A stretch of DNA of 64,000 bases from Bradyrhizobium lablabi (GTDB lineage Bacteria > Pseudomonadota > Alphaproteobacteria > Rhizobiales > Xanthobacteraceae), in assembly GCF_018131005.1 (NCBI RefSeq), contig NZ_JAFCJK010000002.1, positions 186,001 to 250,000 on the forward strand, read 5' to 3'. Shown in pieces: positions 1-6,982 of the stretch. Every line of letters begins with the position of its first letter. Position 1 is the first letter of the stretch. Below the pieces are notes generated by a model. It searched no databases. It was not told the DNA's origin and saw only the letters and a list, made by a program, of their open reading frames with translations. The position numbers and the translations under genes are program-made.

Positions 1-1490
1 CGGTAGATCGAGGCGACGGCCAACACGCGGCCCTTGCTCTTGTAGCGTAGCAGGCAGTCCCTGCCCTTGATGTCGCCGTCGATGGCGATCTCGTCCCATG
101 TTTCGGCGTGCCCGACATAGTTGATCGGCACGTCGTAATGCTGGCTCCAGAAAAACGGCACGGCGTCGAAGACCTCGCGCCGGCCGAGCATGTTGCGGGC
201 TGCGAGCTGGCCCTGACGCTCGGCGACCACCCAATGCTCGACACGGATGTCGCCGCCCGAATGGCGGTCCGGCCAGCGTGCGATGTCGCCCGCGGCATAG
301 ATGCCGGGTACGCTGGTCTCAAGCTGGGCATTCACCGCCACGCCCCGATCGATTTTGAGCCCCGCCTGCTCGGCGAGCGCGAGCCGCGGGCGCACGCCAA
401 CTCCGACGACGACCAGTTCGGCCTCCAATGTCGCGCCGCTCTTCAAGGCGGCGCGCTTGCCGTCGATGGTGGCGACGGTGTCGCCGAGATGGAAGACCAC
501 GCCGTGCTCCTCATGGAGGGCGCGCACGAAGTCTCCCATGTCGGGTCCGAGGATGCGTTCCATCGGGCGTGCCTCGGGTGCCACGACATGAACCTCGAGA
601 TCGCGCGCACGCAAGGCCGCCGCAGCCTCGAGCCCGATGAAGCTCGCGCCGATGACGATGGCGCGGCGCGCGTTCTTGGCCGCCGCGATGATCGCGCGGC
701 TGTCGGCGAGCGAGCGTAACGTGTGGACATGCGGCTGATCGGCCCCCGGGATCAGCAACCGCACCGGCTCGGCGCCGGTTGCAAGCAGCAGGCGGTCGTA
801 AGGCACCGTCTTGCCGTCGGCAAGCGCGACCTGGTTCGCATTGGCGACAATCGCGGTCACGTTGGTCGCAAGGCGAAGATCGATGTTCGAGTCGCGATAG
901 AACTCGTCCGGCCGTAATGGCACCCACTCTTCCGGCGCACTGCCCGCGAGATAGTCCTTCGACAAATTGGGACGATCGACCGGCGGCGCTGCATCGCTGC
1001 TGAGCATCGTGATATCGCCACCGAACCCCTCGCGTCTCAGCATTTCCGCGGCAGTGAAGCCTGCGGCGCCACCGCCGACAACGACGATCCGCTTCGGCGC
1101 ATCCGCCGCCGATGGCTTTGAAGCATGCCGAGGCGCCTGCTTGTCGGGCTGCGCCTGCCTGGCCTTGACGACGACACGGTCATCGCCCTGCTCCACCTTC
1201 CACACCGAGAGCGGCGACAGCGCTGGCGCACGTGTCGCTTCGCCAGTGCGCAAATCGAAGCAGGCGTGGTGCCAGGGGCAGCGGATGCTGTCGCCGACCA
1301 CGAGCCCGTCGGAAAGCGGACCGTGATAGTGGCTGCAATGCGCATCGATGGCGAAGATCTCGGCACCCTTGCGGACCAGTAGCACCTCGTCCTCGCCGAC
1401 ATGGCCGAGCAGCATGTCGTTCTCGAAGGCGCTGAGGGCGACGCCTTGCGTGAGGTCAGGACCGGCAGGTCCCTTGTTCTCTTCGGCCAT
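1..1490 (-). CDS. Rieske [2Fe-2S] / FAD-dependent NAD(P)H oxidoreductase, 3' end outside window
   Basis: This is a fused ferredoxin and ferredoxin-reductase type protein related to the AIF-like pyridine nucleotide-disulphide oxidoreductases. Reading from ATG at 1490, residues 15-110 form a Rieske domain with Cys52-x-His54 and Cys71-x-x-His74 (motifs CSHYHG and CPWHH). A linker leads to a dinucleotide fold starting VVVGGGAAGFTAAE near residue 137 (FAD). A second one, IVIGASFIGLEAA, binds NAD(P)H. The frame stays open to base 1, so the C-terminal reductase end is missing. A GGAGGA ribosome-binding site lies 7-12 bases before the start. The family moves electrons from NAD(P)H to a partner or acts in redox defence; no partner oxygenase is visible here. 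Substrate unknown. Confidence 0.88.
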   Translation of the reverse strand, partial: MAEENKGPAGPDLTQGVALSAFENDMLLGHVGEDEVLLVRKGAEIFAIDAHCSHYHGPLSDGLVVGDSIRCPWHHACFDLRTGEATRAPALSPLSVWKVEQGDDRVVVKARQAQPDKQAPRHASKPSAADAPKRIVVVGGGAAGFTAAEMLRREGFGGDITMLSSDAAPPVDRPNLSKDYLAGSAPEEWVPLRPDEFYRDSNIDLRLATNVTAIVANANQVALADGKTVPYDRLLLATGAEPVRLLIPGADQPHVHTLRSLADSRAIIAAAKNARRAIVIGASFIGLEAAAALRARDLEVHVVAPEARPMERILGPDMGDFVRALHEEHGVVFHLGDTVATIDGKRAALKSGATLEAELVVVGVGVRPRLALAEQAGLKIDRGVAVNAQLETSVPGIYAAGDIARWPDRHSGGDIRVEHWVVAERQGQLAARNMLGRREVFDAVPFFWSQHYDVPINYVGHAETWDEIAIDGDIKGRDCLLRYKSKGRVLAVASIY

Positions 1491-1596
1491 TCGCGTTTCC
1501 TCCCTGAGGACGCGCCAATGGCAACCAAAGCACATCTTCGCCTTCGGTTCCAATCAGAAAGACACACTGGCTGTCGTGTTAGGGCATCGACGCGGA

Positions 1597-2367
1597 TCAG
1601 ATCGATTTCACTTCGTTGCCGTCCATTCGCACCGCGTTGCCGGTCATCCAGCGCGCTCCAGGCGAGACCAGGAAGGCCATGAGTTCGGCGATCTCCTCGG
1701 GGCGGCCGTAGCGTTCGATGCCCGCCTCTTTCGGAAACTTGATCAGGGCTTCTTCAATGGTCATCCCATGCGCCGGCGCCCATTTCGCGAGGTAGGATTC
1801 CCGCCGTCCGGTCATCACAGCCCCAGGCAGGACGCTGTTGACCTGGATGCCGTCAGCGATGCCCTTGTCAGCGAACGCCTTGGCAAGCGCCACGATCGCA
1901 GCGTTTATCGTGCCTACCGCCGCGTAGCCGGCCTTGGGAAAGAGCGCCGAATTCCCCGACATCAGGATGACCGATCCGCGCGACTTCTTCAGGGCCTCCC
2001 ACGCCCGAATGGTGAGACGTCGGGCGCCGTGAAGCTTTAGCTCCGCACCCGCATTCCATTGCTCATCGGTCATCTCGAGAATATCGATTTGCGGCACCGC
2101 CCCGGCGATGTTCAAGAGCGCATCGATCCGGCCGAATCTGTCGAGGGTGGTTGCGATGACGGTATCGGCAGCCGAGGGTTGACTGAGATCCAGCTCGAGT
2201 GCGAGTGCGACAGCGCCGGCTTTCTCGACTTGCTTCGCCGTCTCCCGAAGGTTCGCTCCGTTTCGCGCAACAAGAACAAGTTTCGAGAAATCCCTCGCCA
2301 GACGGACAGCGGTGGCGCGCCCGATACCCTGGCTTGCACCTGTTACGATCGCTACGGAGTCACTCAT
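1597..2367 (-). CDS. SDR family oxidoreductase with atypical active site
   Basis: A 256-residue short-chain dehydrogenase/reductase of classical size. The N-terminal cofactor motif is clear (TGASQGIG, residues 9-16), and the central N-A-G motif (NIAGA, about 86-90) is present. The active-site Tyr is at 148, but the residue four positions on, normally Lys, is Gly (YAAVG). The conserved Ser region is LMSGNS, about 135-140. The protein may therefore be catalytically altered or use another proton relay. It lies 106 bases upstream of the Rieske/FAD gene on the same strand, so they could be cotranscribed. Substrate cannot be inferred. Confidence 0.88.
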   Translation of the reverse strand: MSDSVAIVTGASQGIGRATAVRLARDFSKLVLVARNGANLRETAKQVEKAGAVALALELDLSQPSAADTVIATTLDRFGRIDALLNIAGAVPQIDILEMTDEQWNAGAELKLHGARRLTIRAWEALKKSRGSVILMSGNSALFPKAGYAAVGTINAAIVALAKAFADKGIADGIQVNSVLPGAVMTGRRESYLAKWAPAHGMTIEEALIKFPKEAGIERYGRPEEIAELMAFLVSPGARWMTGNAVRMDGNEVKSI

Positions 2368-2714
2368 TTTCTTCTTCCTTTGCTTCTATCGATCACTGGC
2401 CCGCCCGTTGCACACCATCGAAATTTGACCATGGGCGCTGGCTTCCAATGAGCCATGAAGCGTCATGCCCATCTGCGAGATGACGATGGGCTCACTGGCC
2501 GCCGCCAGGTCGACGCCCAGCACACCAAAAATCATACTAACCTGATTGCAACCGTATTAAAGGTTATCGACGACGTCAACTTGGTGAAGCGCCTCAACGT
2601 TGCCGGCCTTCTCGTCCGCATGCATCGCTTTGCAGTTTTCCTGTGGCGGACATAGTTCTGCCGCGCACATTGCGCAAAAATATCCGGCTGCGATTGCTCC
2701 CGGGGTGAACTGAA
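2368..2714. other. Intergenic region between divergent genes
   Basis: These 347 bases separate the divergently read SDR and zinc-ribbon genes and probably hold both promoters. Several short open frames cross it, but none has a good ribosome-binding site or a recognisable protein. An AT-richer stretch lies around 2520-2570. I see no clear operator or RNA gene. Confidence 0.5.
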
Positions 2715-2906
2715 ATGAAAAAGGCCGATGTAACGTGCCCGCATTGCGGGGCGGGTTTCCGACGGCTTGAATTGTCAACCGCATCTGGCGACAAGGGCGA
2801 ATATCATTGCCCGGTCTGCGATACCGCGCTCGAGCAATTCGACGGCGACAAGCTCATCGCCTATCGTTTGACGATTCAACCTTCGATTCGCGGCATCAGG
2901 GACTAG
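2715..2906 (+). CDS. Small zinc-ribbon protein
   Basis: A 63-residue protein with two CxxC knuckles, CPHC near residue 10 and CPVC near residue 35, about 25 residues apart: a single zinc ribbon. The start ATG follows GGGGTGA by a few bases. The TAG stop is followed two bases later by a perfect hairpin. Small proteins of this type are common in Bradyrhizobium and of unknown role; nucleic-acid binding or metal buffering is possible. It is divergent from the SDR gene and convergent with the molybdenum hydroxylase. Confidence 0.75.
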   Translation: MKKADVTCPHCGAGFRRLELSTASGDKGEYHCPVCDTALEQFDGDKLIAYRLTIQPSIRGIRD

Positions 2907-2908
2907 TG

Positions 2909-2990
2909 GAGCATCGGTTCTGAACAGGATCAGAACCGATGCTCTGGATTCTCGTTTTGGCGCGTTGTGACGCTCCTCTGTTATTTCTGT
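2909..2990. repeat. Dispersed palindromic repeat (family 1), copy a
   Basis: A perfect 15-bp inverted repeat (arms 2909-2923 and 2930-2944, loop ACAGGA) is followed by a tail (GCTCTGGATTCT, then TTTTGGCGCGTT). Related copies lie at 19980-20070, 28866-28912 and 33122-33154. Placed between convergent genes, the hairpin could terminate transcription from either side or protect the mRNA 3' end. Confidence 0.7.
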
Positions 2991-3041
2991 TCATTCGGAG
3001 ATTGTGCGCGCGTCTTGCTATTGCAGCGCCCTTCGGCTGCC

Positions 3042-5213
3042 CTACGCCTTCAGCAAATTGGCATCGGCCGGCATCTTGCGCAGGCGCTTACCCGTTGCGG
3101 CGAAGATCGCGTTGGCGACCGCTGGAACGATTGCCGACGTCCCGTTCTCGCCAAGGCCACCTGGCGGCTCTGTGCTGCTTACGACATGAACCTCGACCGC
3201 CGGCGCTTCGTTGATTCGGATGATCTGATAGGTGTCGAAGTTTGCCTGTTCGACACGGCCGTTCTTGACGGTGATCTCCCCGTAGAGCGCCGCCGTCGCG
3301 CCGAACATGATCCCGCTCTGGATCTGCGCCTGGACCGTATCAGGATTGACGACGGTGCCGCAGTCGATCGCGCAGACGACGCGACGAACACGGACCGTGC
3401 CGTCCTTTGCCACCTCCACCTCGGCAACCTGCGCCATGTAGCTGCCGAACACGTTCTGCAGCGAGACACCGCGGCCCACTCGCTCCGGCAATTTCTGTCC
3501 CCAGCCGGCTTTTTCCGCGGCAAGATCGAGCACGGCCTTGGCGCGCGGCGCCTTGTCGAGCAACCCGCGGCGATAGGCGACCGGATCCTGCTTTGCTGCG
3601 AACGCCAATTCGTCGATGAAGCTCTCGGTGACGAAGACATTGTGCGACGGCCCGACGCTGCGCCAGAACGCGGTCGGGATTCCGGGCGGCTCGACACGCA
3701 CAAACTCCACATGGAAGTTCGGCAGGTCGTAGACGAGGTCGATCGCGCCTTCGGTCGAATCGGGATCCAGCCCCTTGTTGAAGGCCGGAGGCAGCCATCT
3801 TGCGAGCACCGAAGAGCCCGCAAATCGGTTCTTCCAGGCCACCGGCTTGCCCTCCGCGTCCAAGGCTGCGGAAATGCGGTCGAACCAGTAAGGGCGGTAC
3901 ATATCGTGCTGGATGTCTTCCTCGCGCGTCCACACGACCTTCACCGGACCATCGACATGTTGCGCGATCTGAACGGCGCGGACCGCGCCATCGGCTTCGA
4001 GCCGGCGGCCAAATCCGCCGCCGAGCAGGTGATTGTGAACGATGACCTTCTCCGGCGGCAGGTCTGCGGCTTTTGCGGCCATGTTCTGGACCCGCGCCAT
4101 CGCCTGGCTGCCGATCCATATCTCGCATTCATCCTTCCGGAAGTGCACCGTGCAATTCATTGGCTCCATTGTCGCATGGGCAAGGAACGGCACTTGATAG
4201 CTCGCCTCGACCTTGGTCGCGGCACCGGCCATGGCCTTGTCAACATCGCCGACGGTCTGGGCCACCGCGCCTGGACCAAGCGTCGCCTGATCAAGTTTGC
4301 GGACGACTTCATCCGTGCCGAGCCCTGCGTGGGCGCCCTCGTCCCATTCGATCTTGAGCGCCGCCAAGCCCTTCTTCGCAGCCCCCATGTGATCGGCCAC
4401 GACCGCGACGGCGTCATCGAGCCGGACGATCTGGCGGACACCGTTGACGGCCTTTGCCGCCGTATCATCGACACTCCTGACGCGCCCGCCGAACACAGGC
4501 GACTGGGCGAGTGTCGCAATCTTCACACCGGCCGGCCGAACATCGATGCCATAGATCGCCGTGCCGTTGACCTTTCCTGGAGCGTCGAGTCGCTTTGCCC
4601 GCGTACCGATCAGCCTGAAATCGGCGGCCGACTTCAGCGTCACATTCGACGGTACCGGCAGTTGGGCGGCCTCGGAAGCAAGCTCGCCATAGGCAAGACG
4701 GCGTCCGCTCGGCGCGTGAATCACGGCACCATCCTGCGCCTGACAGGTGCTTGGATCGAGGCCCCATCGCTTGGCGGCCGCGGTGACCAACATCGTCCTG
4801 GCAGTCGCACCCGCCTCGCGCATCGGCTTCCACGCGCCGCGCATCGCGTTCGAATTGCCTGTCGCCTGCACGCCGAGCAGCGGGTTGGCGTACAGCTTTT
4901 CATTGGGCGGAGCATGCTCCAGACGCACTTGCTTCAGGCTCACTTCGAGCTCTTCGGCAATCAGCATCGGGATCGATGTGTAGGTGCCCTGCCCCATTTC
5001 GACGTAAGGCATGGTCAGGACGACCTGGCCGTCGTTGCCGATACGGATGAACGCGTTTGGCGTAAAGCCGTCGGATGGAGCGGCATCGCTCGCGCCGAAA
5101 GGCAGGCTCAAACTCAGCATCAACCCGCCGCCGACGGCCACGCCGGTGGCGAGGAAGCTGCGCCGCGAGAGATTTGTGTCAGGAGCGGGGGAATCGACGT
5201 GATCGGGGATCAT
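3042..5213 (-). CDS. Molybdopterin-binding subunit of xanthine dehydrogenase/isoquinoline oxidoreductase family
   Basis: A 723-residue large subunit of a molybdenum hydroxylase, related to isoquinoline 1-oxidoreductase beta and membrane-bound aldehyde dehydrogenases. The N-terminus carries a twin-arginine signal (SRRSFLATGVAVGGG, residues 16-30), so the folded complex should be exported to the periplasm. The C-terminal Gly-Glu-rich loop (PPGGLGENGTSAIVP) contains the Glu expected at the molybdenum centre. The ATG at 5213 is 2 bases after the stop of the [2Fe-2S] subunit gene. A longer frame running into that gene is not used. The family hydroxylates N-heterocycles or oxidises aldehydes; the substrate is not visible. 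No cytochrome c subunit gene adjoins it, so the electron acceptor is unknown. Confidence 0.9.
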   Translation of the reverse strand: MIPDHVDSPAPDTNLSRRSFLATGVAVGGGLMLSLSLPFGASDAAPSDGFTPNAFIRIGNDGQVVLTMPYVEMGQGTYTSIPMLIAEELEVSLKQVRLEHAPPNEKLYANPLLGVQATGNSNAMRGAWKPMREAGATARTMLVTAAAKRWGLDPSTCQAQDGAVIHAPSGRRLAYGELASEAAQLPVPSNVTLKSAADFRLIGTRAKRLDAPGKVNGTAIYGIDVRPAGVKIATLAQSPVFGGRVRSVDDTAAKAVNGVRQIVRLDDAVAVVADHMGAAKKGLAALKIEWDEGAHAGLGTDEVVRKLDQATLGPGAVAQTVGDVDKAMAGAATKVEASYQVPFLAHATMEPMNCTVHFRKDECEIWIGSQAMARVQNMAAKAADLPPEKVIVHNHLLGGGFGRRLEADGAVRAVQIAQHVDGPVKVVWTREEDIQHDMYRPYWFDRISAALDAEGKPVAWKNRFAGSSVLARWLPPAFNKGLDPDSTEGAIDLVYDLPNFHVEFVRVEPPGIPTAFWRSVGPSHNVFVTESFIDELAFAAKQDPVAYRRGLLDKAPRAKAVLDLAAEKAGWGQKLPERVGRGVSLQNVFGSYMAQVAEVEVAKDGTVRVRRVVCAIDCGTVVNPDTVQAQIQSGIMFGATAALYGEITVKNGRVEQANFDTYQIIRINEAPAVEVHVVSSTEPPGGLGENGTSAIVPAVANAIFAATGKRLRKMPADANLLKA

Positions 5214-5215
5214 GA

Positions 5216-5683
5216 TCAGCCCTCCTTGCTCGATTGCGCGGCAAGCTTGATCGCTTCGCGGATGCGGACATAGGTTCCGCAGCGGCAGATGTTGCCGCTC
5301 ATCGCATCGTCGATATCGGCGTCCGTCGGACGCGGGTTGCTTGCCAGCAGTGCGGACGCCGACATGATCTGCCCGGACTGGCAGTAGCCGCACTGGACGA
5401 CCTCATGGTCGAGCCAGGCTTTTTGTATTTTCGCGCCGGCCGGTGACGCACCGATCGCCTCAATGGTCGTGACCATCGACTTGTCCAAACTATCGACGCT
5501 GGTGATGCAGGACCGGGTCGCGGCCCCGTCGATATGCACGGTGCACGCACCGCACAGCGCCATGCCGCAGCCGAATTTCGTTCCGGTCATCCCCAACACG
5601 TCACGCAGCACCCAGAGAAGCGAAGTGTCGCCGTCGACGTCGACACTGTGCGACGTTCCGTTGATGTTGATGGTAAAGGCCAT
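5216..5683 (-). CDS. [2Fe-2S] subunit of molybdenum hydroxylase
   Basis: A 155-residue small subunit carrying two [2Fe-2S] clusters. The N-terminal plant-type ferredoxin part has [16 protein letters not shown]. The C-terminal helical part has QCGYCQSGQ and NICRCGTY, as in the XdhC/CoxS/IorA family. The ATG at 5683 follows a GAGGGAGAGGG ribosome-binding site; an upstream in-frame start would add 12 unlike residues. It carries electrons from the molybdenum centre of the next gene, with which it forms an operon (2-base spacing). It has no export signal and would travel with the twin-arginine-tagged partner. Confidence 0.92.
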   Translation of the reverse strand: MAFTININGTSHSVDVDGDTSLLWVLRDVLGMTGTKFGCGMALCGACTVHIDGAATRSCITSVDSLDKSMVTTIEAIGASPAGAKIQKAWLDHEVVQCGYCQSGQIMSASALLASNPRPTDADIDDAMSGNICRCGTYVRIREAIKLAAQSSKEG

Positions 5684-5993
5684 GTGCCCTCTCCCTCGAC
5701 GGTTTACCCGCCGGCCCACGCCGCACGGGATGCGTTAGACCAAAACCTGTGCTCGTTCGCTTCTTGTTCGACAGCCGCGCCCGTTTATATGATAAATATA
5801 ATGTTACGTCCCTTCACAAACCGATGATTTCCGGTGGCGACCTTGGTCCTGCCGCGATCACCGCAGGGGACAGGCATCCCTTGCGCGGTTACGTCAACAT
5901 GCACCCTGCTCGGGCACAATCCATCAAGTTCGTCCGGAAAGACGCCCACACGGGCTCGATCGGTGAGGAACCCATCGTAACTGCAGGTTCTCG
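5684..5993. promoter_or_regulatory. Probable promoter region of molybdenum hydroxylase operon with AT-rich inverted repeat
   Basis: This 310-base gap between the hydroxylase operon and the 3' end of the histidine kinase gene has a strikingly AT-rich island in GC-rich DNA at about 5784-5808. Within it lies the perfect inverted repeat TATAT-GATAA-ATATA (5786-5800), about 105 bases upstream of the operon start. It could be an operator or part of the promoter; no known consensus was matched. No gene is seen here. Confidence 0.4.
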
Positions 5994-6653
5994 TTACCTG
6001 GATGCGGGCATCACAATTGTCACGCGCGTGCCGGCACGCCCGCCCTCGGCATGAACCCGCGCGCGGATGCTTCGCGCGAGGCCTTGCAGAATACGGCCGC
6101 CAGTTCCCCGAAGCGGCTCAGTTGCGCCGGTGCCATTGTCCGTTACCGTGCACGACCAGCGACCTTCGCGGTTGCACACCTCGATCCGGATTAATCCGCC
6201 GCTCTTGTTCGGAAAGGCGTGCTTGGCAGCGTTGGTGACCAGTTCCGTTAGCATGAGCCCCAGCCGATGACATTGCGGCGCAGGAAGTACGCCGCTCTCG
6301 ACCGCCGCCTCGCAGCGAATCCCGGCTGGCTCCAGCACTGCCTCCGACAATGCCCGGCACACCGCTCCGAAAAACTCGCCAGCGGAGACGGTCATAACTT
6401 CGGCATCGCTCGACAGGAGATTATAGAGCCTGCCGAAGGCAACGACACGCCGCTCGAATCGATCGACCGCCACCGAAAGGTCTTCCGACTTTCGTCGCAA
6501 GAAATCCCGACGGAGCGACACCCCCAGCAGGGTCAGCGTGTTCTTCATCCGGTGATGGCTTTCACGGAGCACAAGTTCCCAGTCGCTGTCCTGCGCATCG
6601 TGCTCAAGCGCGTCAACGAAGTCGTCGCCTGGTCTTGCGTCAGTATCGAGCAT
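5994..6653 (-). CDS. HWE/HisKA_2-type sensor histidine kinase core
   Basis: A 219-residue kinase consisting only of the transmitter. The phospho-acceptor region is ESHHRMKNTLTLLGVSLRR, the ATP-binding N box is TELVTNAAKHAFP, and a G-box-like VTDNGTG is present. No PAS, GAF or membrane sensor is encoded, so input must come from a partner or from the short N-terminus. ATG 6653 has AAGG about 6 bases upstream; a TTG at 6683 would add 10 residues. No response regulator gene adjoins it. HWE kinases often serve light, stress or general stress signalling in alphaproteobacteria, but nothing here identifies the signal. Confidence 0.8.
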   Translation of the reverse strand: MLDTDARPGDDFVDALEHDAQDSDWELVLRESHHRMKNTLTLLGVSLRRDFLRRKSEDLSVAVDRFERRVVAFGRLYNLLSSDAEVMTVSAGEFFGAVCRALSEAVLEPAGIRCEAAVESGVLPAPQCHRLGLMLTELVTNAAKHAFPNKSGGLIRIEVCNREGRWSCTVTDNGTGATEPLRGTGGRILQGLARSIRARVHAEGGRAGTRVTIVMPASR

Positions 6654-6982
6654 CGTAACCTTCCGATCGGACGTTGCCTTCAAACCGCTGCCAATAGTGC
6701 TTCAGATACACGATTTTGGCTTGTTAAACGTTGCGAGATTCTGTTATCGGCCTTGCTCGACAGCGACGTGCAGGCGCTTTGCGCCAAGCGCCTTTGGCGT
6801 TGGGCTCGGGCGCCTCGAAATCTTCCTAAGCGCCTGCTATCGAGCAACAATACGTCGCCAACGAGCGGCTGGAAGCGGCAGGCCGGCGCATGGCCACACT
6901 GCACCCAGCCGGTTTACTCGTAGGTTCGTTCTGGTAAATCAGGGCCGCAATATCCGGACCTCCATTGGACGAGTAACGGCGC
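6654..6982. other. Divergent intergenic region
   Basis: These 329 bases lie between the divergently read histidine kinase gene and the large regulator gene and probably hold both promoters. Open frames through it look like non-coding readings. I see no clear operator or hairpin. Confidence 0.45.

Noticed and set aside
2967..5273. 768-codon open frame on the plus strand opposite the molybdenum hydroxylase
   Set aside because: Antisense reading of GC-rich coding DNA; Arg/Asp/His-rich with no domain, while the minus strand shows clear family motifs.
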